From NCBI GenBank assembly GCA_964020155.1, contig OZ026546.1, positions 3,843,900 through 3,907,899 of the forward strand: a stretch of DNA of 64,000 bases, written 5' to 3'. The notes under the pieces are model-generated. The model saw only the letters and a list, made by a program, of their open reading frames with translations. It did not search any database and had not been told where the DNA came from. Made by a program: the position numbers and the translations under genes. The DNA comes from Chondrilla cf. caribensis (Eukaryota; Porifera; Demospongiae; Chondrillida; Chondrillidae). Every line of letters begins with the position of its first letter. Positions within the stretch are counted from its first letter, which is position 1. Shown here in pieces: positions 34,165 to 46,661 of the stretch.

Positions 34165-35920
34165 CTTGCTCAATGAGAGTTGTGTTGTAGGACGGAATGG
34201 GGGTAGAAATATCACTGAATACAAAATAGCGACCCTTAGTGAATGATACCTCCACAGCGGCAGGGAGAGTTGAAGGAAAAATCAGAAAAGCTCCAGTAGA
34301 ATACGTCCTATTGTGACTATATGAACCACCGCTACAAGCCTGTCCAGTTGCATTGTAGTACACTCCTTGCAGCTACAATTCCACGTACTGTGACTTGCAT
34401 GTTGGCTTTGTCTCCGTTGATGAACACTGTTGGCTTAAAGACGTCACCAACACGTTTGTAAACACAGAGTATGCGTCCTTGAACGATCTTACAATCCACT
34501 AAAGGAGATACCCAGAATACAAGCATAACACCAAGGCGACGTCTTCCACATCACTGCATGATGATGAAGAATTCTCTTCACCCGACTGCTTTTATCAACA
34601 CTCCCAAAATCAAACAGATCACCCCAACAACAGTTGGAAACATTGCAGTCTGGAATGCCTACTCAACATTATTGTTTGTATACACAAGGTGCAATGCATA
34701 TATATACGTATATATATGCACTATATGAGAGTGTCGAATTACAAGAATATAAGCATAACACAACGGCAACTTCTTACATATACATGCATGTTTGTATACG
34801 TAAGGTGCAATGCATATGATCATGTCAATCAAACCCATGCTGGGACTGCGTACTATGACTCAGAATGTAGTTGAAACACAACGACAACAGTCGGCAAAGG
34901 TGACATAAAATAGATGAAAGTTGCACAACATTGCTAACCCCAACCCAACCAGGAGTTCACTCCCAAGCATTCCACCACAAAGTGCACATTACACGCAGTT
35001 GGACTGAAAATGATATAAAAAGCTCTTGCCCATCAGATCACAGCACAGAGTTGTCAGATTAGTATTGTCTAGTGTATAGGCATAGGCACTCCATGGTAGC
35101 ATATAGAGTCTATGGCATATGTACATACCAGACAATGCACTTCTGGTGAGGGTATGCGTAACACTCACGGGCTGTTTCAGACAAATATGGTTTAGAGGCC
35201 AACAGTGAACACGTCAATGATCCAAACATCACCTGTAGGAGGGCAAAGAGGGTCAACTACGGAATATCAGCAAAAAAGGCACAAAATGGGTGAAAGTTCC
35301 AAATAACAGGTTGCATGCTGACCCATCAACCTAACTCAGCCAGAAGCACCCCAAAAATACCAAGTGCACATTCTCAGACTGGAAGTGACGGAGAAAGCTA
35401 TTGCCTACCACCATATCCCAGTATATCCTACGTAAATTATCATTGCAATAATACAGTAATTGCCATTTCTTGAGAATGCCAAACCGTTGTTTCCAAGGCG
35501 AGGCAAGCCCCTACACCCTAGAAGACATACCTCTTGTCATCACAATTTTCAACCAAAACTTTATATCCTTAAGAGACAATCATGCCAGGGTAGCTACTAC
35601 AAAAGCAGTCAGACTATAACACCTTCCAACGAGAAGAAATAACACCCTGTTTCCTACAGGATTAAATAGCAATAGGTGTTAAGGAGCCAAGGAGTATACT
35701 TGATACCCATCTAGTTACATGTATTTGAGAAATTTATAGTCTTTTTCTCTTCTACTGTGGGAAGTGCTGGACCCTGCTCGAGGTATAAGTGGGGTAAACA
35801 GCTGCCCTGAACTATGAACAAATTACAATGACTGTGCAAAAGAGAATTGAGTAAATATGCTATTGATATATACTCTTTAATAATACTAGTACTCACAATA
35901 ACTACAGCCGACAGATTCAT
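34165..35920 (-). pseudogene. Decayed paralogue of the small secreted-protein family
   Basis: Exon 1 (35,897-35,920, MNLSAVVI) and exon 2 (35,169-35,232, VMFGSLTCSLLASKPYLSE) join in phase 0 into a typical signal peptide; both have good GTGAGT donors, and exon 2 a cctacag acceptor. Exon 3 (34,165-34,498) has the family acceptor (ctttag/TGGATTG) and donor (CAAG/GTAACA) and matches exon 3 of the 40-55 kb genes (ILCVYKR, YYNATGQACS, AAVEVSFTKGRY, PSYNTTLIEQG). Its middle is disabled: one extra base near 34,395-34,405 shifts the frame, and the original frame then carries a TAG before GVYYNATG. Length is 334 instead of 330 nt, so the exit phase is wrong as well. No exon 4 was found. A TATA-like box is at 36,069-36,076. 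Confidence 0.7.
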
Positions 35921-36068
35921 CGTCCAAGTCATGATATCCACTCGAGCTCCAATGCAAACAAACAACGAAGGAAAATAGTTAGAATAAGATACTCAAAATG
36001 GATCAATTTACGTTATAATATTGTAATTGATGAGATCAACTGCTGCTCCTTCGCTCAGCCGACTGTCT

Positions 36069-36076
36069 TTTATATC
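36069..36076 (-). promoter_or_regulatory. TATA-like box of the decayed paralogue
   Basis: The minus strand reads gatataaa about 150 bases upstream of the signal-peptide ATG. It matches in position the TATA boxes of the other family members. Confidence 0.4.
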
Positions 36077-37104
36077 TCCCGCCACGTGCATGGTTTGCTT
36101 GAGATCCTCTAGATAGGAAATAAATGAGTTGCGCCATTTTCAATATTACGCAATATCTTCGGTCTATGGTCGCAACATAGATAATACGATCTATGGTCGC
36201 ACGAGTCGTCGAATTCTGAGCGTAACATCTCCTGGCCGTCCGTGGGCTTTGTAAGGGCCTAGGACACTCTGTAGATGTGAATACTATAACGTTATCTCCT
36301 TATTAGTGATTAACACATGGCACAATGACACATTATGCAACAGAATAGCTACCAATCCCCAAGCGCGAATACGTTACATATTTCATTTACTGCCCGAGTG
36401 TCCATGCCTCAACCAGTATAGCATCCATTGATATCACAAATAGTCAAAAATTACATCAGCTCAATGTTTGGAAAACTATAATATAGCTACATACATTGTA
36501 AAATCGCTGTACAACAGTGCTGTTTCCGTGAGTGTGCTATTCAATTTTGAATCAGTTCAAGGCCTTCTCTAAATCCTACCTTTACAGTATAGCTGTCACT
36601 CTTATATATACTAGCATCGTGTGCACATCTGCGTACATATAAGTAAGTATATTATCACAGTGAATTAGGTCACATTGATCTATTATACCACTGTATTAAA
36701 TTAATAATAATTTAATCTTTGAGCAGATACAAAATAATCGAAAATACAGTATGATTACATTGATACAGTTATAGCTACTTTTATACGATTATGGAATTGG
36801 AACAGGTTTAGACAGGGAAATTAGCAAATAAGTGATACAATTTATCATGTGTTGTGCTACACAGTAAGAGTTGACACCAATACAACTGGATTACCTGATC
36901 ATACAAAAGCATACATGAACCTCCCACTTCCGTACACATGTGAGGGGATGTGAAAGTACATGAAGTGGATCACATTGATGCCCACACACAAACACACATC
37001 GCTGAGCATGTATGAGAGTTGTAAGTGAAAGCACAAGATAAGCCATTCAAACAAGGGGTAACTTCCACAATGACTGGACTATTGTAATCTAACCATAAAA
37101 AGAC

Positions 37105-37144
<40 letters not shown>

Positions 37145-37146
37145 TG
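37105..37146. repeat. (TA)n microsatellite
   Basis: About 40 bases of TA dinucleotide inside module A of unit 1; shorter in the other module A copies. Confidence 0.9.
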
Positions 37147-37405
37147 TTTATTATTCCATAGTTTGCACATCTGTATTATACAATATACTTTGGACACATG
37201 CACACATGTGCGCATCAGTGAACATGTATACAATTTATAACAATAGGATGAATGAAACCGAATCAAAGAGATGTAACTTGAACAATTGTTGTACTTCCTC
37301 AACATCTGTATCAGAGCAATAAGGGATAATGGAGACAACCCCCATGACATCAACCTAGCCCCCACCTATTGCATGGTGTTTGGCGAGACCTCTTGGTGAC
37401 TGACC

Positions 37406-40230
37406 AGGTAATCACACATTCTGTCACCGTTCACCATGAGCTGCCCTGTGTCCATGTGCAGCCTATCACCACAAATTAAGATACATGCACACTCTCCTGC
37501 TATAGGCTTCATGGTGACCAGCTAAAATCGTTCAATATTATTGCTGCATCGCCGCAAACACACTGGTGTCTATGTAATGCACCATTATACACATATTGAT
37601 GTATGTTCATCCTCCAGGTGGTGTTATAGTGGTGACCAACAGTATGTGTTTTGTTGTCGATCACAAAAGCTCCCCAGTCTCCATATGATATACACATACA
37701 TGTATTTATACATAATATACTTTTGTATGTACATTCCAAAGGAGGTGGGCATAAACCTCATGGTGATTGGCAAGGTAATGTTACGTTACATATTTCATAT
37801 ACTGCCCGAGTGTCCATGCCTTAACAAGTATAGCATCCATTGATATCACAAATATTCGAAAATTACATCAGCTCAATGCTCGGAAGATTATTATCTACAT
37901 ACATTGTAAAATCGCTGTACATATATAACAGTACTGCTTCCACGAGGATGCTATTCAATGTTAAACCAGTTCAAGATCTTCTCTAAATCCTACCATTATA
38001 GTAGCTGTCACTCATAATATACTAACATCATGTGCACATCTGTGTACATATGTAAGTATATTGTCAGAAAGATGATATATACAAGATTTCATGCATTGTG
38101 CCACACACATGGGGAGTGGACACCAATACAACTGGGTTACCTGATCATATAAAATCATGCACAAACCTCCCACTCCTGGCCCTGTCACATGTGAGGGGAT
38201 GTGAAAGTACATGAAGTGGATCGCATTGATGCCCACACACAAACACACATCGCTGAGCATGTATGAGTGTTGTAAGTGAAAGCACAAGATAAGCCATTCA
38301 AACAAGGGGTAACTTCCACAATGATTGGACTATTGCAATGTAACCATAAATAGACTATATATAATATGTTTATTATTCCATAGTTTGCACATCTGTATAT
38401 ACAATATACTTTGGACACATGCACACATGTGTGCATCAGTGAACATGCATACAATTTATAACAATAGGATGAATGAAACCAAATCAAAGAGGTGTAACTT
38501 GAACGATTGTTGTACTTCCTCAACATCTGCACCAGAGCAATAAGGGATAATGGAGACAACCCCCATGATGTCAACCTAGCCCCCACGTATTGCATAGTGT
38601 TTGGCTAGACCTCTTGGTGACTGACCAGGTAATCACATATTCTGTCACTGTTCACCATGAGCTGCCCTGTGTCCATGTGCAGCCTATCACCACAAATTAA
38701 GATACATGCACACTCTCCTGCTATAGGCTTCATGGTGACCAGCAAAAATGATAACGTTCAATATTATTGCTACATTGCCGGGAACATACTGGTGTCTATG
38801 GGATGCACCATTATACACATACTTATGCATGTACATCCTCCAGGTGGTGTTCTAGACCTAGTGGTGACCAACAATGTGTGTTTTGTTGTCGATCACAAAA
38901 GCTCACCAGTCTCCATATGATATATACATACATGTATTTATACATAATTATACTTTTGTATGTACATTCCAATGGAGGTGGGCATAAACCTCATGGTGAT
39001 TGGCCAGGTAGTGTCACATTTTGTCACTGGTCACCAAGGACTGCCCAGTGTCTGTATGAAACTTATGAACACAAATTAAGATGCATGCTATAGGTTTCAT
39101 GGAGACCAGCAAAAAATGTTCAATTTTATTGCTGGTCACCATGTCGGCCACACTGGTGTCTATGTTATTCATCCAAACACAAATACTGATGCATGTAAAC
39201 CCTCTTGGTGGTGTACCGGCCCTGGTGGTGACCAACAATATGTGTTTTGTCACTGGACATAAAAGCTCCCCATTCTCCATATCATACATAAATACAAATA
39301 CTTTTACATGTACATTCCAATGGATGTGCTATGGACTTCATGGTAAGTTAACAGGTAATTTCACATTTTGTCATTAGTCATCACAGCCTGCCCTGTATAC
39401 ATATCAAACTTATCCACACAAATTAAGATGTAAGCACACCCTATCAGGTGTGCTATACTCCTTGTGGTGACCAGCTGAAAATGACAAATTTCGTTACTGG
39501 TCACCATGGCTACTCTGATATCTATGTGATGCATCATAGCACAAATACTAATGTATGTACACCCTCCTGGTGGTGTGCCAGACCTTGTAGTGACCAACAG
39601 TATGTGTTTTGTTACAGGTCATGAATTTAAGCTCCCCAGTCTCCATATTATACATATAGAATATTATTATATCAATACATATACCTTTGTATATTATGTA
39701 GATTCCAATGGAGATGTTATGGTAACTAACAGGTAATTTCACCCGTTGTCACTGCATGTTCACCATGAGCTGCCCAGTGTCCAGGTCCAAAACAAATTGA
39801 GATGCATACACACCCTTCCAGGTGTGTTAAATGCTTCGTTGCGATCAGCCAAAAAATTAGTGCTGATCACCACGGCCACTCTGCGCATGCATCATAGATT
39901 CAATCAATACTGATGCATGTACACCCTCTTGGAGTTGATACGTACCCAGTGGTGACCAGCAAGATAAGCTTTATCGATATCCCTGGTCACAAAACCCCCC
40001 ATTGTCCATATGATCAACGATCGTTAATACATATACTTTTGTATGTACACTCCAATATGGAGGTGTTATAGTCGTGACAGAACAGGCACATAAGTTCACA
40101 TTTTGTCACTGGTTACAATGAGCTGCCCAGTGTCCTGTCAAACCTATAATTAACACAAAGTAAGATGCCAGCACACCCTCAAGTTCCTTGGTGTACTATA
40201 ATATACTTCTTGTGGTGACCAGCTTTGTAG
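37406..40230. repeat. ~360-bp tandem repeat array (B), unit 1
   Basis: Degenerate units of about 345-380 bp start near 37,406, 38,630, 39,008, 39,354, 39,735 and 40,090. Each begins like caggtaatttcacattttgt and contains tggtgaccagc followed some 20-30 bases on by gctggtcacca, which can pair as a hairpin, then a third ggtgaccaac. A second copy of module A (37,790-38,630) interrupts the array. Apparent reading frames across it are by-products of the repeat. Confidence 0.8.
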
Positions 40231-40547
40231 GATCTATGCTTCGATGAACATTATAACTAAGGTTTTAACTACAGCAAAGGCTTTTCTAAGCCTGAAAGAG
40301 ACACCTACGTAATTGCAAGTAATTTGAGTGTGGGCGGGAATCCCACAATTTTTAAATTGAATTAATTCTTTTACATGTTTCGGAAGCTGGAAATTATTTC
40401 GAGAAATTTTGTAGTGATGCATGGTGCTATAATGTGTTGATTCCAATTCAAAGAAATATAAAATGCTGAACATATCTCACTATATGCATATCGTATGTAG
40501 TTATTGTAACACCATTGAAACGATCGATGTACTGTACAAAAAGTACT

Positions 40548-40553
40548 GATTTA
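40548..40553 (-). terminator. Candidate poly(A) signal of secreted-protein gene copy 1
   Basis: The minus strand reads aataaa about 200 bases downstream of the stop codon. The same hexamer is kept in copies 2 and 3. Position only. Confidence 0.35.
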
Positions 40554-40752
40554 TTCGAGTCGATAATAAGAAGGTATGAGAAAAATTACAATGATAGTAC
40601 ATAAAAGTGTCTGTCTAAAGTGTTGGATAACAATGATGTAATGGCCGAATATGTGTTCAGCAGCATGCTACATGTAAGATGAGTGGGAGTTAGGAGGTAC
40701 TAGCTACATGAAGGCTAAAAATATACAGCTGCCCCGGGGTGGGATGAAGCTG

Positions 40753-42401
40753 TTACTGAGTCAAAAGCTCAGAAACCGTGTCCAAGAGTCTTGCCACTCG
40801 AGCAAGGTTTGCTTTGATTTCGTGCTGGATACATGTACTAGCTGAACAGGAACAGCTCCCTGTAGGAAGGAAGAGGATTTCTACATGAGCCAAAAAACAG
40901 GAAATAAGTCACAAAATGCCTAATGTGATTACCTTGCTTAACAACAGTGGTGTTGTATGAGGGGAAAGAATCAGCATTACATAAGCCTGGAGTAGTCGAA
41001 GTGCGGTTCTTGGTGAATGAGACCTCGACATGTGCAGGCAGAGACTGGGGTTGAATCAGAAGCACTCCGGCATAATAGTAATTATGACTGTCCTCACTGC
41101 AATTTTGAGCCCCTTTGGCATTGTAGTAGTGTCCACGCACAAATAGTCTCACGTACTGAGATTTTGAGGCTTTTTTGTAGTCAATGAACACACGCGGGGT
41201 GGGGACCCCATTGATGTACTTGTAAACACAGAGCACATTGCCTTGTGTTTCCCTGCAACTCACTACAACCGAACAGCCAAGGAAGGGATAGACAGTGACA
41301 CATATATAATATTATTACACTTGCTATACTGTACACATGCTGACACTGTTGACATTAACCTCTCAGAAAATGTAGTATCAATGCATGACTAATAATACTG
41401 GTAAATGGTATGCGGACCCATACATATTAGAATAGAATACATACATGCATGTAAAGAATATGCTTGGACTGGACAGAAAGTGAAATTAACATATGATCAA
41501 TTATCTACACACATCTATATTTATGTGTATATTATATGTAATTACTATGTAAAAGTAATACAAATACATAATAATAATCTTTTAAGATTAATATTATTGG
41601 TCTAGTCTGTGTTAGGAGCAATGTGAAGTCTGGAGAAAGCTACATGTAGTGAGGAGTTCTACTCTGACATAGCTGACCCAAAACCTGCATACCTACGTAC
41701 GTATATTATACCTATGGATGAAACAATTCGCAAACAGTCAGCTAAATCAGAGTTAAACATCACAAATATGGGTTACAATGAACTGGTGTTGGAATAAGGT
41801 ACCAAGATGGGCCATCCGGGCCAAAGCTAGTTGTTTAGGAGGAAAATCTGTGTTCAAATATTCATAAATTACAGCTGCAAATCAAACATTCATTGAAATT
41901 ATCATGAGTAGTGCATCGAAAACATTGCACATGTGTGAATCACAGCTGGTAAAGATAAGGTCAATGTGCCGCTTACAGTCTGTTTCTGTGCACGCTGGCT
42001 TATCGTGATACGAGTGTTGTGTGGCTGCAGTCAGCACTGCGGCAAAACATCCCGTCATCACCTACAGGTACGGGAAACCAACAAGGCTAAAGATCAGCTA
42101 AATGGATGAAAAGTTACAAAATTGTACGAGCACCTGGAAAATCATATCATATTTGGAGTAGTCTCGCGCAGCCAGCCCCTAACATCGGACATTTTGTATT
42201 AAAATGGTCGGCGGGCTGGGTATGGGTACGCGAGACTAGGGTCAGACCTGGGACTATTATCTCCCGGATAAACACCTCGTTTACGAAGCGCACAAAAATA
42301 ACGGATCGAAAATTGCTTAAAAATACCGAAGTATGACATAAACTAGATATTTGTACATGTTTTCCACTCACAACAGCAGTCAGTACGTGCAAAGCGTTCA
42401 T
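40753..42401 (-). CDS. Small secreted protein, tandem family copy 1
   Basis: Four exons: 42,372-42,401 (MNALHVLTAV, donor GTGAGT), 41,977-42,061 (acceptor cctgtag, donor GTAAGC), 40,933-41,262 (acceptor gttgtag, donor GTAATC) and 40,753-40,859 (acceptor cctacag, TAA stop). Together 552 nt, 183 residues, with no stop. Exons 1 and 2 join in phase 0 into a signal peptide cleaved near the end of FAAVLTAA. Introns 2 and 3 are phase 1, so exon 3 (110 codons) is one symmetric domain: cysteines in SCRETQ, VLCVYK, QNCSED and GLCNAD; sequons NRT and NTT; strand-like VEVSFTKN. Exon 4 gives GSCSCSASTC, then an amphipathic helix (NLARVARLLDTVSELL). The mature chain has eight cysteines. No transmembrane segment, so secreted. 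Family unknown; it is not a recognisable Ig or lectin fold from motifs alone. Confidence 0.75.
42159..42238. repeat. 80-bp fold-back element in intron 1
   Basis: Starts tagtctcgcgcagccagccc and ends gggtacgcgagacta, an imperfect palindrome. It is present in the same place in copy 2 (48,073-48,153) and copy 3 (54,941-55,020), so it predates the triplication. The open frame across it on the plus strand (WSAGWVWVRETRVRPG) is shared for that reason. Confidence 0.55.
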
Positions 42402-42520
42402 CTCTACTCCGCGTCCGACAAACGAGATAAAACTGGGAACTATAGAGTTGTTCTATTACTGAATGATCTTCAAACAAAACTGTTAATCTAAGCTGATACT
42501 CCTTGGAACTTTACCTGCTC

Positions 42521-42528
42521 TTTATATA
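42521..42528 (-). promoter_or_regulatory. TATA box of secreted-protein gene copy 1
   Basis: The minus strand reads tatataaa 120-127 bases upstream of the ATG. The identical box is in copy 3 (55,287-55,294). Copy 2 has tatttaaa (48,436-48,443). Confidence 0.5.
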
Positions 42529-43367
42529 CTTGGTCATGTCCAACTTGTTTCCACTTTGTTATCGAAAGGACTCGGACAACATCCTTACGGAGAGGATGAT
42601 GCGCAGCCAACCTTGAAATTGCGCCATCTCCAATTATTGTGCACGCGCAATACCAAACACGCGTGTTCCGATGGGGTACGTGTGGAGCCTCCTCGACAAT
42701 GAAGTGCGCGTGAACCGCATGTATTCACGGATTCTTCTGATGTCAGAAGGTTAAAGCTAATATCAATTGAGTTGAGTTTAAATCAATGTACATATGTGTA
42801 CATCATAACACGTACGAAAGTCTCCCTGCATGAATAATATTATTATACAGACATACAGTACACAAGCAGCATGAAATGACATTTGATTATAAGTAAATAG
42901 ATCTACGGTCTATGGTCGCACCATGGATAATACGATCTATGCATGGTTTATCTATGGTCGCACGAGTCGTCGAATTCTGAGCGTAACATCTCCTGGCCGT
43001 CCGTGGGCTTTGTAAGGGGCTAGGACACTCTGTAGATGTGAATACTATAACGTTATCTCCTTATTAGTTATTAACACTTGGCACAATGACACATTATGCA
43101 ACAGAATACCAATCCCCAAGCGCGAATACGTTACATATTTCATATACTGCCCGAGTGTCCATGCCTTAGCCAGTATAGCATCCATTGATATAACAAATAT
43201 TCGAAAATTACATCAGCTCAATGCTTGGAAGACTATTATATAGCTACATACATTGTAAAATTGCTGTACAACAGTGCTGTTTCCGTGATCATGAGGATGC
43301 TATTCAATTTTGAACCAGTTCAAGGCCTTCTCTAAATCCTACCTTTACAGTATAGCTGTAACTCGTA

Positions 43368-43835
43368 TATTATTATTATTATTATTATTAGATATTACAG
43401 TGCTTTGATAGGGTTTCCCCAAAACAGCACTACACATATATAAGTAAATGTACATACACAGATAACCACTCACTGACAGATGAAAATAAAATTAATTAAC
43501 GAGGACAAACTCCAAGGGAGTGACATAAGAAAGTAGCAGGTACATCGAAATCTACAGTTAAAGGATGGCTAAACTAACAAATCTTCCCGCAATCTCCACA
43601 TAGCAATCACTCGCTTGACCACTTCATTATTCTTGATTGAATTCATCACTTTTATTGCAAAGTTCTCATCTGCGACATCCTTTAGGGTAGTTCTCAAAGC
43701 CTTTCTCTCGACATCCAATGCCTCACACTCACTGAGGAAGTGGCTAACGTCTCCTACTGCCTTGTGGCACAACGAACACAACCTTTCCCCTCTCTCCTTC
43801 TTTTGCCATCTTCCTGTCTCCACCTCTAACTTTTA
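43368..43835 (-). mobile_element. 5'-truncated non-LTR retrotransposon (LINE) fragment
   Basis: The minus-strand frame 43,569-43,823 encodes the end of a reverse-transcriptase-type polyprotein with the zinc motif C-x2-C-x8-H-x4-C (ERLCSLCHKAVGDVSHFLSE then C), followed by VKRVIAMWRLREDLLV and a stop. Below it is a 3' untranslated stretch ending in (TAA)n on that strand, seen as (ATT)n at 43,368-43,391. Units 1 and 3 have the uninterrupted sequence at this point (ctcttatatatactagcatc near 36,600 and ctcgtatatatactagcatc near 49,273). C-terminal Cys/His motif, truncated 5' end and simple-repeat tail are standard marks of a LINE. Confidence 0.8.
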
Positions 43836-44610
43836 ATATATACTAGCATCATGTGCACATCTGCGTACATATATGTAAGTATATTATCAGAGTGAATTAG
43901 GTCACATTGATCTATTATACCACTGTATTAAATTTTAATTAATAATAACTTAATCTTTGAGCAGATACAAAATAATCGAAAATACAGTATGATTACCTTG
44001 ATACAGTTATAGCTACTTTTATGCGATTATGGAATCGGAACAGGTTTAGACAGGAAAATTAGCAAATAAATGATACAAGCTATCATGTGTTGTGCTACAC
44101 AGTAAGAGTTGACACCAATACAACTGGATTACCTGATCATACAAAAGCATACATGAACCTCCCACTTCCGTACACATGTGAGGGGATGTGAAAGTACATG
44201 AAGTGGATCACATTGAAGCCCACACACACACACATCACTGAGCATGTATGAGTGTTGTAAGTGAAAGCACAAGATAAGCCATTCAAACAAAGGGTAACTT
44301 CCACAATGACTGGACTATTGTAATCTAACCATAAATAGACTATATATAATATATGTTTATTATTCCATAGTTGGCACATCTGTATATACAATATACTTTG
44401 GACACATGCACACATGTGCGCATCAGTGACAATGCATACAATTTATAACAATAGGATGAATGAAACCGAATCAAAGAGATGTAACTTGAACGAGTGTTGT
44501 ACTTCCTCACCATCTGCACCAGAGCAATAAGGGATAATGGAGGCAACCCCCATGATGTCAACCTAGCCCCCACGTATTGCATGGTGTTTGGCGAGACCTC
44601 TTGGTGACTG

Positions 44611-46166
44611 ACCAGGTAATCACACATTCTGTCACTGTTCACCATGAGCTGCCCTGTGTCCATGTGCAGCCTATCACCACAAATTAAGATACATGCACAC
44701 TCTCCTGCTATAGGCTTCATGGTGACCAGCAAAAATGATAACATTCAATATTATTGCTACATTGCCGGGAACATACTGGTGTCTATGTGATGCACCATTA
44801 TACACATACTTATGCATGTACATCCTCCAGGTGGTGTTTTAGACCTAGTGGTGACCAACAATGTGTGTTTTGTTATCGATCACAAAAGATCCCCAGTCTC
44901 CATATGATATACACATACATGTATTTATACATAATTATACTTTTGTATGTACATTCCAATGGAGGTGGGCATAAACCTCATGGTGATTGGCAATGCAGGT
45001 AATGTCATATTTTGTCACTGGTCACCAAGGACTGCCCAGTGTCTGTATGAAACTTATGAACACAAATTAAGATGCATGCTATAGGTTTCATGGAGACCAG
45101 CAAAAAATGTTCAATTTTATTGCTGGTCACCATGGCCACACTGGTGTCTATATGATTCATCCAAACACAAATACTGATGCATGTACACCCTCTTGGTGGT
45201 GTACCAGCCCTGGTGGTGACCAACAATATTATGTGTTTTGCCACTGGACATAAAAGCTCCCATTCTCCATATCATACATAAATACAAATACTTTTACATG
45301 TACATTCCGATGGAGGTGCTATAGACTTCATGGTAAGTTAACAGGTAGTTTCACATTTTGTCATAAGTCATCACAGCCTGCCCTGTATCCCTATCAAACT
45401 TATCCACACAAATTAAGATGTAAGCACACCCTATCAGGTGTGCTATACTCCTTGTGGTGACCAGCTGAAAATGACAAATTTCGTTACTGGTCACCATGGC
45501 TACTCTGATATCTATGTGATGCATCATAGCACAAATACTAATGTATGTACACCCTCCTGGTGGTGTGCCAGACCTTGTAGTGACCAACAGTATGTGTTTT
45601 GTTACAGGTCATGAATTTAAGCTCCCCAGTCTCCATATTATACATATAGAATATTATTATATCAATACATATACCTTTGTATATTATGTAGATTCCAATG
45701 GAGATGTTATGGTAACTAACAGGTAATTTCACCCGTTGTCACTGCATGTTCACCATGAGCTGCCCAGTGTCCAGGTCCAAAACAAATTGAGATGCATACA
45801 CACCCTTCCAGGTGTGTTAAATGCTTCGTTGCGATCAGCCAAAAAATTAGTGCTGATCACCACGGCCACTCTGCGCATGCATCATAGATTCAATCAATAC
45901 TGGTGCATGTACACCCTCTTGGAGTTGATACGTACCCAGTGGTGACCAGCAAGATAAGCTTTATCCATATCCCTGGTCACAAAACCCACATTGTCCATAT
46001 GATCAATGATCGTTAATACATATACTTTTGTATGTACACTCCAATATGGAGGTGCTATAGACGTGACAGAACAGGCACATAAGTTCACATTTTGTCACTG
46101 GTCACAATGAGCTGCCCAGTGTCCTGTCAAACCTATAATTAACACAAAGTAAGATGCCAGCACACC
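44611..46166. repeat. ~360-bp tandem repeat array (B), unit 2
   Basis: Units start near 44,611, 45,000, 45,345, 45,725 and 46,085. The part 45,420-45,990 is almost identical to 39,430-40,000 in unit 1, closer than to unit 3. Confidence 0.8.
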
Positions 46167-46661
46167 AAAGGTTTTAACTACAGCAAAGGCTTTTCTAAGC
46201 CTGAAAGAGACACCTACGTAATTGCAAGTAATTTGAGTGTGGGCGGGAATCCCACAATTTTTAAATTGAATTAATTCTTTTACATGTTTCGGAAGCTGGA
46301 AATTATTTCGAGAAATTTTGTAGTGATGCATGGTGCTATAATGTGTTGATTCCCATTCAAAGAAATATAAAATGCTGAACACATCTCACTATATGCATAT
46401 CGTATGTAGTTATTGTAACACCATTGAAACGATAGATGTACTGTACAAAAAGTACTGATTTATTCGAGTCGATAATAAGAAGGTATGAGAAAAATTACAA
46501 TGATAGTACATAAAAGTGTCTGTCTAAAGTGTTGGATAACAATGATGTAATGGCCAAATATGTGTTCAGCGGCATGCTACATGTAAGATGAGTGGGAGTT
46601 AGGAGGTACTAGCTACATGAAGGGTAAAAATATACAGCTGCCCCGGGGTGGAATGAAGCTG

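Larger units (their letters stand above)
36162..42900. repeat. Tandem duplication unit 1 (about 6.7 kb)
   Basis: First of three direct repeats. It begins at ggtctatggtcgcaacatag and ends with agcatgaaatgacatttgat ttataag-type sequence before the next ggtctatggtcgca. Order: module A (36,400-37,400), one B repeat unit, a second module A (37,790-38,630), B repeat array to about 40,230, fold-back fragment, then the secreted-protein gene. Confidence 0.85.

Noticed and set aside
40933..41262. Exon 3 as an immunoglobulin or C-type lectin domain
   Set aside because: Spacing of cysteines and lack of the usual Trp and Tyr-x-Cys (Ig) or WND/EPN-type (lectin) motifs give no support; left unassigned.
42106..42336. 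Plus-strand frame with WSAGWVWVRETRVRPG, also at 48,036 and 54,888
   Set aside because: Spans intron 1 of the opposite-strand gene and a fold-back element; similarity follows from the duplication.
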